From: Pseudomonas sp.
Lineage (GTDB): Bacteria; Pseudomonadota; Gammaproteobacteria; Pseudomonadales; Pseudomonadaceae
Reading direction: 5' to 3'
Assembly (NCBI GenBank): GCA_007117785.1
Contig: SKFV01000163.1
Span: 1 to 6,136 of the forward strand
Length of the DNA stretch: 6,136 bases
Positions 5,923-6,136 of the stretch are shown one piece after another. Numbering within the stretch: position 1 is the stretch's first letter; each line of letters starts with the position of its first letter. The notes under the pieces are model-generated. The model searched no databases and was not told the origin of the DNA. It was given only the letters and a program-made list of their open reading frames with translations. A program made the position numbers and the translations under genes.

Positions 5923-6136
5923 TCGCTGTAGTTAAGCTGGGCGCTGCCACTGAGCAACTGGGTTTGCCGTTGTTGGTCCGCATCGGCTTCATTGAACAGA
6001 AAACGGATCCGCACTTCAGCAGGGTCAGTGCTGGTCACGGTCAGCGAGTCATTGTTGGCGACCAGATAACCTGCACCAATGACCATGTCGACGGTTTCAC
6101 CGCTCTGCCGATCAACAATGTCGCCGGGCTCAGGCA
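5919..6136 (-). CDS. C-terminal part of an unrecognised protein (5' end beyond the window)
   Basis: A minus-strand reading frame runs unbroken from the right edge to a TAG at 5921-5919, giving the last 71 residues of a protein that ends in SAQLNYSD. The fragment is acidic and rich in alternating hydrophobic residues (ETVDMVIGAGYLVANNDSL, VTSTDPAEVRIRFLFNEAD), suggesting a beta-rich C-terminal domain. I do not recognise a family. The frame shows a strong coding look (ordinary pseudomonad codon use, no stops) and is convergent with arfB. Its stop codon lies inside the right-hand CTAG of the inverted-repeat element. Confidence 0.65.
   Translation of the reverse strand, partial: PEPGDIVDRQSGETVDMVIGAGYLVANNDSLTVTSTDPAEVRIRFLFNEADADQQRQTQLLSGSAQLNYSD

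Overview
The window looks like chromosomal DNA of a gammaproteobacterium, most likely Pseudomonas or a close relative (Halopseudomonas or Stutzerimonas type). This rests on the look of the proteins (ArfB, FdhD, a LysR regulator of the kind often seen beside formate-dehydrogenase-like genes), the moderately high GC, and a near-consensus Fur box. The genus is inferred from protein resemblance, not from a marker gene.

Layout, left to right. 1-206 is an AT-rich non-coding stretch with a strong Fur box embedded in a leftward sigma70-like promoter. About 207-5360 is one minus-strand block, transcribed right to left: a LysR-type regulator (5360-4461), FdhD sulfurtransferase (4362 or 4377 to 3568), a FdhF/YdeP-family molybdopterin oxidoreductase (3571-1232), and a secreted, probably beta-barrel protein of unknown function (1205 or 1217 to 207). 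A 60-bp divergent gap then leads to arfB (5421-5834, plus strand), the ribosome-rescue peptidyl-tRNA hydrolase. Next is a compact 92-bp inverted-repeat element (5831-5922), and last the 3' end of an unrecognised minus-strand gene that runs off the right edge.

How the genes fit together. FdhD matures the bis-MGD cofactor of formate-dehydrogenase-type enzymes by sulfuration. The molybdoenzyme directly downstream is its obvious client, and the fdhD stop and molybdoenzyme start overlap as ATGA, so the two are probably translationally coupled. The LysR gene lies just upstream on the same strand and is the likely local regulator. The last gene, 14-26 bp after the molybdoenzyme, encodes an exported beta-rich protein that no known role of FdhF/YdeP enzymes explains.

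No CRISPR array, phage gene, transposase or tRNA is visible. The most unusual item is the inverted-repeat element between arfB and the convergent right-hand gene. It is bounded by CTAG on both sides, each CTAG supplies the TAG stop codon of the adjacent convergent gene, and its RNA can fold into a long imperfect stem with an inner 10-bp hairpin.
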